A stretch of 64,000 bases of DNA from contig NC_090323.1 in assembly GCF_040869045.1 (NCBI RefSeq), forward strand, positions 152,850,426 to 152,914,425. The letters are read 5' to 3'. The DNA is from Eurosta solidaginis (Eukaryota; Arthropoda; Insecta; Diptera; Tephritidae). Positions within the stretch are counted from its first letter, which is position 1; the number at the start of each line of letters is the position of its first letter. Shown piece after piece: positions 32,706-42,865 of the stretch. The notes below the pieces were generated by a model. That model was not told the DNA's origin. It was given only the letters and a program-made list of their open reading frames with translations, and made no database searches. Made by a program: the position numbers and the translations under genes.

Positions 32706-35700
32706 AGCGAGTCAGCCGCAAGGGGCGACAGCTGGCTCCCTCAATTGAATGCCCCATAATCTCTATCTCACAAATTGGAAGAAGGTCAAACAATCTTACT
32801 GTCGGAGGACATGTTGATGGAAAGGAACGTTTACTGACCGTAGATACGGGTGCATCTCATTCCATAATTCGAGCGGATTTAGTCAACAAGAAGATAACAC
32901 CATTGCATGGAGCAAGATTGCGTACAGCCACTGGAGAAGACAGCACGGTTCTAGGAGAAGTATCATGTGTACACAATTTTATAGTGGCAGAGATTGTTGA
33001 TGAAATCATAATTGGAGTGGACTTCTTGATCGACCAGGGCATCAAGATCGACATGCAAAGCAAGACGATGCGATATAAGAACATGCATGTACCACTTAAT
33101 TTCGGCTACGAGAGAGGCTACAGCAGTAAACGAGTGCTGGTGGAAGAGAGTCAGCGAATACCACCAAAATCCGAAGCAGTCATCTGGGCAAAGGTTGATG
33201 GAGATTGTGGGACAAACAAATTGTGGGTTGTCGAAGCAGCAAACAAATCAGCACTGAACATACTTGTAGGAAAAACCCTGGCTATGACAAAACAAGATGG
33301 ACGTGTTCCGGTAAGAGTACTCAATGAGTTCAATTCACCACTCAAACTGACTAAAGGAGCTATTTTGGGAAGATGCCAAGAGGCTGAAGTAGTTATTAAC
33401 TGTGAACAGCTCCAGGAACACGTTTCAGCTAGTAATACTAATCTTTCAAATGACATCACGACATGGACGCAGGGGCTAGAGGAAGCATATCAGAGTAAGG
33501 CAAAACAACTGCTCCTAAAGTACGCGAACATATTTGACCAGGATGGTTCTAAACCAGGCCGCACCAACGTTGTGAAACATCAAATTGACACTGGAGATGC
33601 GGGGCCGATCCGTCAAGCTCCACGTAGTGTTCCAATGGCGAAGCGGGAAGTTGTGAGTCAAATTATACAAGAAATGAGCAACAGCGGCGTCATCGAACCA
33701 TCAGCTAGTCCCTGGAGCTCACCGGTAGTACTTGTAAAGAAGAAGGATGGCAAAATGAGGTTTTGCGTGGACTACCGGAAGTTGAATGACGTTACGAAAA
33801 AGGATAGCTACCCATTGCCAAGAATTGACGACACTCTGGACTCGCTCTCTGGTACGAAATGGTTTTCCACACTGGACTTGAAAAGCGGCTACTGGCAAGT
33901 GGAGGTAAAGGAGGAAGATAAAGAGAAAACAGCCTTCAGCGTCGGGGATGGTCTTTGGCAATTTACAGTAATGCCCTTTGGACTATGTAATGCACCAGCT
34001 ACTTTCTAGAGACTCATGGATCAGGTATTGAAAGGACTACATTGGAAAACATGCTTGGTGTACCTGGACGACATCATCGTATTGGGCAAGAATTTCGATG
34101 AACATCTTAAGAACTTGGAGGAAGTTTTCCAAAGAATAGCTGGCGCTGGTCTGAAGTTAAGTCCCAAAAAGTGTGCGCTGTTTAAAAAGGAAGTAAATTA
34201 TTTGGGTCACAAGGTAACGACAGAGGGCATCTGCACTGCGAACGAAAAGATAGAGGCTGTAAAGGATTGGCCAAGACCACAGAACCTACATGAATTAAGA
34301 AGTTTCCTTGGGCTGTGCACATATTACCGCCGATTTGTACAAAATTTTTCCAGCGTAGCCCATAGCCTCCATGAGCTTACAAGAAAAAATAAAGCTTTTG
34401 AATGGAAGAAGGAGCAAGAAGTGGCTTTCCAAACATTGAAGGAGCGTTTGTGCACTGCCCCAATGTTAGCATATCCGATTCCAGGAGCAACATTTATTCT
34501 AGATACAGATGCGAGTGGATATGCTATAGGAGGCGTTTTATCACAACTGGTCGATAGACAGGAGAAGGTAGTTGCATATTACAGCCGTTCGATTGGAAAA
34601 CCAGAGAGGAACTACTGTGTTACGCGGAGAGAGCTGTTGGCATTGGTAGAGTGCGTTAAACATTTTCACAAATACCTCTACGGCCAGCGATTTCGTGTCA
34701 GGACAGATCCCGCGGCTTTAAAATGGCTACTGCAGTTCCGTAATCCGGAAGGACAATTGGCACGGTGGATCGAGCGACTACAAAGCTATGACTTTTCCAT
34801 TGAGCATCGAAAAGGTTGTACCCATGGAAATGCCGATGCAATGTCACGAAGACCATGTAGTTTGGAATGCAAGCACTGTTCAAAAGCCGAGGCTAAAGAA
34901 GACATTATAGATGTCCGGCTAATGACTATAACATGTACAGATGAATGGGACAAGGAACAGCTAAGAAAGTGCCAGCTAGAAGATGCAGATCTGTCACGTG
35001 TTATGCAAGGGCTCGAACGAAATGAAAGACCAAACAGAGAAGAGATGTCAGCAGAGAGTCCTATTGCAAAGTCATATTGGGCACAGTGGAACAGTTTAGA
35101 ATTGATATCCGGTTGCCTTCATCGAGTATGGGAGAGTGAGGATGGTAAATACAAGAATAAACTGATAGTTGTTCCCAGAAAGAGGATTCCTGATGTGCTC
35201 AGCGAGCTGCATAATGGTCCAAGCGGAGGTCATCTTGGAATCACGAAGACGCTCGAGAAGATTAAACAGAGATTCTATTGGGTTGGTTGCCGTCAGTCGG
35301 TCACTGAGTGGATTGCGAACTGCGAGGTTTGCAGCAGAGCGAAAGGGCCCAGAACACGAAGTCATGGCCAGATGAAGCAATATAACTCAGGTGCGCCATT
35401 TGAAAGGATCGCTATGGATGTCGCCGGTCCATTTCCTACTAGCAACATAGGAAACAAATATGTACTGGTAGTTATGGATTATTTCAGCAAATGGCCAGAG
35501 GTATTCCCAATCCCAAATCAAGAAGCGGAAACGGTAGCAGAAGTGTTTATAAACAATTGGGTTGCAAGGTATGGTGTACCAATGGAGTTACATTCTGACC
35601 AAGGCAGGAATTTCGAATCAGCTGTGTTTCAGGAAATGTGTAAGTCATTGGGCATTCGAAAAAAACGGACAACTGCATTGCATCCTCAATCCGATGGTAT

Positions 35701-36203
35701 GGTAGAAAGATTCAATAGAACATTGGCGGAGCACTTAAGGAAAGTAGTGGACAAGTACCATAAAGAATGGGATACCCGCATAGTATTATTCTTGATGGCT
35801 TACCGATCAGCAGTGCATGAGACAACAGGCCAAACCCCTGCAAAAGTAATTTTCGGCAATGACCTTAGACTGCCAGCTGATTTGAAGTTTGGGATAGATG
35901 CCAATGCGGAGAGAAATGTCAGGAAATCCACTGGAGTCTTGGAAGAAGAGCTGAGAGAGATACACGATCTGGTAAGGCAACGAGCAAGGGTTATGAGTGA
36001 CAACGGAACGGACGGAAGGAGATTTGGTGTTGCTATACAACCCACAACGAAAAAAAGGTTTGTCCCCGAAATTGCAGTGTAATTGGGAAGGCCCATACAA
36101 AGTTGTAAAACGGATCAACGATGTAGTGTACCGCATACAAACCATCAGTAAACCACGAACCAAAATGAAGGTGGTCCATTTGGAAAGGCTAGCAACGTTT
36201 TGA
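32672..36203 (+). pseudogene. pol: pol of the Ty3/Gypsy element (protease, RT, RNase H, integrase), two lesions
   Basis: Overlaps the end of gag in the -1 frame. Protease: VDTGASHS with the catalytic Asp at 32843. RT: VDYRKLNDVTKKDSYPLP, STLDLKSGYWQV, FTVMPFGLCNAPATF, then YLDDIIVLG. RNase H: LDTDASGYAIGG and the late DAMSRRP. Integrase: an HHCC finger ending CEVCSRAKG and the DDE triad in AMDVAGPF, LHSDQGRNF and MVERFNRT. The GPY/F-type module CNWEGPYKVVKRI is at about 36082-36120. Breaks: TAG at 34007-34009 just after the APATF block, and a frameshift, probably a small deletion, near 36000 that moves the integrase tail (GDLVLLYNPQ) to another frame. No chromodomain is seen. Confidence 0.92.
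32696..32702 (+). promoter_or_regulatory. Predicted -1 ribosomal frameshift site GTTAAAC at the gag stop
   Basis: The heptamer reads G TTA AAC in the gag frame and is followed at once by the gag stop TAA (32703). The pol frame is open from 32672 and is exactly -1 relative to gag, so slippage here would continue into CTA AAG and on to the protease. GUUAAAC is a known slippery heptamer in arteriviruses, a close variant of UUUAAAC. Function here is predicted, not shown. Confidence 0.7.
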
Positions 36204-36236
36204 TCGAGAGATTTGTCTGATCGGGACGATCAGACT

Positions 36237-36250
36237 TAGGTGGAGGGCAG
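36237..36250 (+). other. Polypurine tract
   Basis: The purine-rich run TAGGTGGAGGGCAG directly before the 3' LTR is the usual primer for plus-strand DNA synthesis. Confidence 0.75.
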
Positions 36251-36968
36251 TGTCACGGATATTAGCATCACTAAATTATCCCATCACTAAGGCGATGCTA
36301 AGGCGATGCCAAGCAGTATTTACGTTAATAATCAAATCAAGTATACACATATATAAGGCAGCCCAGAGAGATGTCACACACAGATGCATTTACTTATATG
36401 CCTATGTGCGCACGAGAGACTGTAAACTACAAACATTCACATCAATAATTCAATCTTTATGTATCTACATAAACGAATAAATAATTGCGTCTACACATAT
36501 GTACGTATACGAGCAGCGGAGCGGCAATGCACAAACACATGCATATATCTTATCTGAGTTGTCACAAGAGAGAGCAATAATTTGTGCACGTAGTTGTGGC
36601 TGGCGATTTTGTAGCCGAAACAACTAAGTTCTGGAAATCGAAGAGCCTAGAAGTATGCAGCGTAAACTATAAAAGCGGGGCAAGCGAGTAAGAAGGAATT
36701 CAGTTTGATTTGAGTTGTCAAGCAGTTGCGATTAAGACGATATCTAGCGAACAATAGCAGTATTATTTTGAATAGTAGAGTTTCATTGAGCTATCAATCA
36801 GTGTGGTTATTAAGCAAGCTATTCGTTGCACAGTTTGAATGTGTTGTGAAGTACTTTAATAAACGCCATTTTGCATTATTACAAATTGGTGTTATTTATT
36901 CAACAGTTTAGTGATTCGAACTTAGCAGAGGATTGCAAATAAGAGGATTTGCAAGCAAATTCGTTACA
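36251..36968 (+). repeat. 3' LTR
   Basis: Same boundaries and order as the 5' LTR, with small differences such as the loss of one GTA-type step near 36627 and single changes near 36315 and 36842. Confidence 0.96.
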
Positions 36969-37469
36969 ATATCATTTAGGACTGCATTCAATCATGTTCC
37001 CAACAAACAAGGGAATGCAAATCATTAGGACCTCAACACCAATAGTCTTTCGTTGTATTGTTTTAAAAATTTTGGAAATACAATTACAAGTGTACACTAA
37101 CAGAAGGTTTTATACTATGGGCAGCCAGAAATACCAATATCAAAGGTCGATTAACAGACTCCGGTGCATAAAGTGGCGAAGAGGTGCTATTCACACTTGA
37201 GTACAAACAGTATACACCGGTAGAATTTTGTATGGAAAGCTCACGTTAAATAATGTTCGACTGAAAGAAAAAGAAGACGCCCTCTTTGTGAAGAGGATAG
37301 GTTCGGTTGTGTTGTCCAAACTGTGTTGAGAATCTCAATAGGACGGTATCCGGTTATCACTTGTTATATAGTATACTTGGCCAACTCGACATGAAGGATT
37401 TAAGTGGTGGACTACACCCAAGTCGTAGTAGTACTAGTAGCGGGTCTGTGCCCTGATGTGATCAGTGGG

Positions 37470-37690
37470 ATCATCGAAGTATCAAATTCGAACACAAAAT
37501 TAGTACCCACTCCAGAAGAGCTTAGTTTTTGAAATTGCGCCAAACGCCTTGGACTGCTTCTAACAACCAAGATTAACTGCAAGCTAAACAGATAAGAATA
37601 TTGGGGTCTGGGGACAGAAATAAAAACATGGGTATCCAAAGTGGTTATTCGACCGATATATGCGGAGCATTGGTTCAATAGAACCTGGTC
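37470..37690 (+). pseudogene. Jockey-type RT C-terminal fragment
   Basis: The plus strand reads AKRLGLLLTTKINCKLNR, then a stop, then WGLGTEIKTWVSKVVIRPIYA. This matches the region of Jockey-type RTs that reads YLGV-LD-KLNWK... and K-WGLKP---W-Y--VVRP. It is very short, contains stops and has no catalytic box. Confidence 0.5.
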
Positions 37691-37959
37691 AGGATTAACT
37701 GCATAACTAACCAGCTACCAGCGATATACCTGTGTTGTGAGCACATTACGTACACGCAAAAAACATGGTACATATTATTCCACTAACCGATATCTTTATC
37801 AAAGGCAAGTTTCCAGAGTTTGGCCTCTGAAAAACCTTACACACGGGTACGGTCGTATCTTGCCAAATGTAATTGATTATGTGCTCATTAAAAATTTTAT
37901 AACATTTGTTTCCTTCGAGAAAGTATAGTAAAATTGGGGACTCGCTCATAGACACCACA

Positions 37960-38300
37960 TCTCACGAATCGATGGAAAATCGATTTGATATCGAAAAGCG
38001 TTTGTTATCAAAAAGTCATTGATCCGATATCGAAAAGTTTTTTCATAGCAGTAATATTCCCAATTTGCTATTGAGGCGTTATCGGTTTGTTATCGACGAC
38101 CCATCGGTTTGTTATGCAACAGATACCAATTAAGCTTTAATATTACTTCTACAATCCGTCTTTTGACTGGCCGATAAGAAAACAATAAGAAGCTGATGAC
38201 TAGACAACAAGAAGGCTCTAAAACGATAACTCGACGATAATAGCTCGCTATCGATAATAACCCGATAATAAAACAATAACTTGTCGCTATCGGGTGTTAC
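37960..38300. repeat. TTATCG-rich block with inverted halves
   Basis: The left half is rich in GATATCGAAAAG and TTATCAAAAAG (about 37978-38100). The right half has the complement, CGATAA and CGATAATA (about 38220-38290), so the block could fold back. It is related in unit to 27980-29160. Confidence 0.55.
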
Positions 38301-40395
38301 AGATGAGAAATAGGCAAAGCTCGTTTTAAAAAATAGGAAATTTTTTATCCTATGTTGTGATTTGGTTTCATCCCATGGACGAGCCAGTTACTTTAAAAGC
38401 ATTAGTTTCCTAGACGTACAGTTGTATGTTTACACATCGAACTTGAAGAGTACTTGGTACGCTCGTTTTCAAATTAGAATTACTTTACGGAGGTATAAAT
38501 ATTGATTGTCTGCTCGGTTTTGGTTGCACATGGCGTATGAGTAATTTTTCCCATTACTGGGCTGTTACGAATAAAATGACTATACAAACATTTTACTTCT
38601 CCAGCATTTTTGAGTTTCCCTTATATTTAAAATTTGTATCAACAAAGGACACTCATTAGATCCATGGCAAAATGGCTTATCAACATTCAAAAACAAAAGC
38701 TCTATATGCAGCCTTTTCTCTTTCATTCGATGCGAAAATGATTTAACCTCTACAAAATTTCTTTAATTGAACTATTACCCAAGGCCAGTTATTTTTTGGT
38801 CTATAAATTAAGAATATTGCTTGGCGGAACATAAATAAAATAAAACCTCAAAGTGACACACCCTAATGCATACGTATTTATAGACTTGAATTTATTGTAT
38901 TTTGTGCAGCTATAAATTTATGCCTTGCACAGTGTTTTTGTTTACCACAAGTTGTCACCGATTTTAAGCTGTGCAATATTTTGGTTGTTACTACTAAAAA
39001 CTGCCAACAACAAGTGGCAACAACTAGCTTTCATAGCGGCCACATAATATTTGCAGACTTTTGCAATGATGTATTAGTATGATTAAACCTTTGTGCCTAT
39101 GATTGCGCGTATTTTGCTATTTTGACATTTAAGTGCAACATTATGAGCTCATAATTTAATCATGCAACATCACCAACAACGTAGCATCAGGATAATGTAT
39201 AAATGGTGGCGCATAATGGACATTTTGCTTCAGCTGCATAACAAAAAAAGTAAAACGGCAACAAAAAGCAAAAACGAAATCCAACTACACATACTTATAT
39301 ATGTATATACGAGTGTGTTTGTTTAACATTTCCTCTCTTTGGCGCACTTAGCAATAATTATGAATTCATGTTGCATTACGGTGGTATTAAATGTATTTTG
39401 AAAACGTATTTAGTTAAATGCATATGCAATTTTATACATTTGTATATTTGCATATAGCCAACAAAAAAGAACGTGAGTGTTATATGAAATAAGGATTAGC
39501 GCAGCAGAGTTTTTGTTTTGTAAGATGGAGTTATATAAAGCTTCAACCGGCAAAGCACTTACCTAAAATGAGAAATAAACATTTCCATAAAAAACTGCAT
39601 TTAAATTGAGGAACATTACAATGTCATGAGTAAGATTTTTTTTATATTTTTATAAAAACGAGGGTTTATGCAGATTTGTTCTGGCTCCTCTTCACCTCTC
39701 TTCACTCTTCGTCTAATCTCATATTATCTTCTTCCTTATCTTCCATTTGTGTCCATCCCCTATTCCATGTATCTTCCTTCGAGGCCTATACACATTCCCA
39801 AACACGCTCCTACTTCCACTTACCCACCCATTGCAATTCCCAGTACCATTCCAACACACACTACCACTCCCTCTCCCACTCTCCATACTTCTCTTCACAA
39901 TTTCTTCAATTATGAAATCTTTATACCAAAAATTAAATACCTGCTTCACCTGACTGCCAGAATTCAAAATTAAACAAACGCAGATAAAATGTTGAAATAT
40001 GAATATACTAACTCTCCCAGTAAACAGAGGCATTTGTTTTATTGTAACTTTCTCAACAAAAAAAAAAAATTTGCATCATTTACCTCTCCCTCATTTTCTC
40101 CATGTTTGATCCCTGTCTCTCCTACGTATATTTTCCCTTTCACTTTCTCTACTATTCTCTTTTCTACCTGATTCAGGGGAAATAAGTTTAAACTGGCCGG
40201 TCCGTAAGGTCCTCACATAGACTGAATGAATCCATAGTGACACCAACTGAAAAACCAGAACCTATGTGATAAAATAAGTCTATCTTCTTGGAAAATACTA
40301 GACAAATACTGGCAACTGGCTGGAGTCTGATAAGAGTAACTTTGTTAGTCTAAGGTTGTAAGACCTGCACATAATCCTTGCAGCCCCGCGCTTGA
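38301..40395. other. Unassigned intergenic stretch
   Basis: AT-rich. A pyrimidine-rich segment with many CTTC/CTCC steps lies at about 39670-39900 and 40080-40170. The open frames in it have no recognisable similarity. Confidence 0.5.
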
Positions 40396-40399
40396 TTCC

Positions 40400-41045
40400 A
40401 CGCCTGCTTAGTCGATCAGATGCAGCTTTCGCCTTTTCTAACATCGCCTAATACTATTGTGACGTCTGCGGAACAAGCTTCGGGGGATGCTAGGTCCGTT
40501 TTTTTATTCTTATCTATTACCATATGCCCTGGGAACCAATATAGATGTATCTTCTTTATTATGCTTGCTTTTTTCCTCCAGCTTTCTACCGCTTAGGTTA
40601 CAGCTACTACTTCCGCCAGAAAAACGAAAGGGATCCAGGTAAATTTTAGGATTTGGAACCTTCAGTATACACTTGTATCTCCTCGTTCAGCTTTTGGGCA
40701 ACCTTGTGCCAACCATTCACCTCTATTGTAGCTCTAAGAGCCCCTTTGAAGCATAGTTATGGTATCACGTAATCTGTTCGTGCTGTAATTGCCACCCCTA
40801 TACTAGTATGGCCGTATGTTTTGTGCATGGCCTGTCCCGAGGCACGGAGCCTCGATGCGGTTGATAACGCTATGTTCCTTGTCCCTCCAGTTCTACAGGT
40901 ATAATGTGCAAAATATCATACAGTGCAACCTTCGCTATTGGTTTTAGGGCTCCTGTTTGATTGTTTGGTAGCCTGCAAATTCTAGCTCTAAGTTTTTGAG
41001 GTAGGCTCTCTTTTATATGCCTTTCCCCTAAACAAGGAATCCATA
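40400..41045 (-). pseudogene. Jockey-type non-LTR fragment (RT thumb and RNase H), decayed
   Basis: On the minus strand, NNQTGALKPIAKVALYDILH at about 40905-40965 matches the conserved TGA-R-TP--ALE--L block after the RT. It is followed, in a shifted frame, by ALSTASRLRASGQAMHKTYG, which matches the usual A---A-RLR--G-W----YGH segment. Further on, VYTEGSK (about 40660) and LYWFPGHMVID (about 40535) resemble RNase H motifs YTDGSK and W-PGH. Stops and frameshifts break it up. Confidence 0.6.
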
Positions 41046-41889
41046 CTTTAGAATAGGCATTACAATCGCTATAAATACTCAATGATAGAGAGGGCGATGA
41101 CCCCAAATTCATAGAAATCTTTTTTAAATATCGGAAATAAAAACTTAATTGACGAAAAAATTGCCATTCCCATTTTTCTGTTTGCAGCTGATCACACAAC
41201 TGTGCTATCTTTTTCACTTTTCGACCCCTTATTGTGGTCCTTGTTATCAACTGAAATGTTAGAAATTTTTTTTGGGCGTTTACTGAATATAGGGTGGTAT
41301 AGATAAATACTTATATCCGTATTCAGTAAATGAAAACATTAATTTCGAAACTTGTTAACAGTGAATTATTCTTACATATACGATAGGGGGCTCAGAAAAT
41401 GTTGACCCTTTGGAACCCAAGCTAGCTTGCAGATGTAAAGTTGTCTCAAAATTCATATAAATTGCTAATACTAAAACAATTCAACGGCGATTCAAATACA
41501 AATTTGATTTAAGTGTGACTTTGAAGCGGAGAATGAAGGGAGTACTTCCATAGATATTTAACCCCAGAAGAAGAAATCTTTGGCAATATGTTTCATCAAC
41601 ACGTATGAACTTCTTGTTGCCTATGCCAAAAATGTGGAAACTTGTTGTAAGGAGATATGGTAGAGTCTCCAAATGCTAACGTGTCATGCTACTTGTTTTA
41701 TAAAGACCAACAAACCTTTTTAAACCAAGGCCGAAGGACACCTTATGCCAGTTTAACCTTAATATGCATACTAAACGTGAACTGGACAAGCTAGATTAAA
41801 AGTTGGCTCAGAGAAAAGTGTATCTGTACAATGCAACGAGGAAGAGAGTCTCCAAATCTGTGTGGCTGCGGCTCCACTACGCACGTACT
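41046..41889. other. Unassigned intergenic stretch
   Basis: No gene recognised. Confidence 0.5.
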
Positions 41890-42155
41890 GATTTGTATTA
41901 AACAGACCTCGGCATAGTGCTTACGCCAGGGTCACAAATTTCTCCTGTGGATGCCTTGGTCGCCCAAAGGGGATTTAAATCGTTTTCCACTTGGTACTCC
42001 CAGCATAGTGGGGGCCGCTTTTTCCCCTCTTTCCAAAGGCATGTTCAGATAAAAATACTTTTTTGGACGGAGCATCATCTTTCATTCGCACAACCTGATC
42101 TAGTCAGACTATCTTCGTGTCTGCATGTAGCTCGTACAGCTAATCTGTTTCGGTA
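41890..42155 (-). pseudogene. RTE-clade fragment (C-terminal end)
   Basis: Nucleotide text such as TTTAAATCGTTTTCCAC, GTGGGGGCCGC and GAGCATCATCTTTCATTCGC parallels 58615-58735 of the RTE element, in the same minus orientation. It covers the C-terminal segment only, with deletions and stops. Confidence 0.75.
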
Positions 42156-42179
42156 ATCGCCAATATGTAAATTAAGAAA

Positions 42180-42865
42180 ATATAAGCAAATTCTGTTATA
42201 CGTTATAAAGTTATGGAAATACGGAATCCAAACATTATACCCGAGTCTAACTTCGCAAATCACATGGTCGAGAATGAATGTTCCCCAAAAACATCAATAA
42301 AACAGTTATGGTTCTTCACATACAAGCAAACGGCGACGTCTCAACGTACTCGAAAACATGGAAATCTACAAACAGAAAACATTCGACGGTAGAATAATAA
42401 ACGAACAGATAAACACAATTTCTGACACAATATTCGAGCCTTTAAAACTTGTTTACAAGAAACAAAGTAATCACACAGGTACAACAGACAAACACACAAC
42501 AACAAATAAACACAAGACAATTAACACACTAAAACAACAAACCCACAAAGAAAGTCAAACGACTAAAATTACGGATTTTTACCTACCCCAGTCAGCCACA
42601 CAAATCGATTAGTAAACCATCCTCGGTTCTGAATGCACACACAGCACATACACATAACTAAATATACACAAGCATCAATTTTGACAATACCTGCTCATGT
42701 ACCTACGAACTATAAATACAGGACAAACGACAACAACAGATCAGAACGAAAATCAACACTGATGATGGCACAACGCCGAACCCGGTTTGTCTCAAAACTA
42801 AATTTGACAAGAGATGACGGAAAATCGTTCCAATATACATCATTTAACCACCCTGTCAGAAAATC
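42180..42865 (+). pseudogene. Penelope-like element fragment (C-terminal end and 3' region)
   Basis: At about 42244-42280 SNFANHMVENECSPK matches the end of the GIY-YIG endonuclease region of Penelope-like proteins. After a frame change, RRRLNVLENMEIYKQ at about 42331-42375 matches the C-terminal LN-LE--EI block. The open frame 42358-42612 continues to TDFYLPQSATQID. The following 3' stretch (42727-42855) is shared with the second copy at 58018-58130. The RT is absent here. Confidence 0.7.

Larger units (their letters stand above)
30540..36968 (+). mobile_element. Ty3/Gypsy LTR retrotransposon, complete but inactivated copy
   Basis: Structure: 5' LTR, primer-binding site, gag, pol with the order protease, RT, RNase H, integrase, polypurine tract, 3' LTR. 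A 4-bp duplication ATAT flanks it at 30536-30539 and 36969-36972. The LTRs (720 and 718 bp) differ by roughly a dozen substitutions plus small indels, about 98 percent identity by eye, so the insertion is fairly recent. There is no env-like frame between pol and the 3' LTR. Gag and pol each carry a nonsense codon and pol also a frameshift, so it is not autonomous. Confidence 0.96.

Noticed and set aside
36250..36480. Open frame in the 3' LTR as an env or accessory gene
   Set aside because: It lies wholly in the LTR, has no counterpart between pol and the LTR, and shows no membrane or signal features.
27912..38872. CATTAGGGTG / CACCCTAATG phrases at 27915, 38862, 46995 and 61955 as ends of one element family
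   Set aside because: The ten-base phrase recurs, but I could not pair ends or find duplications.
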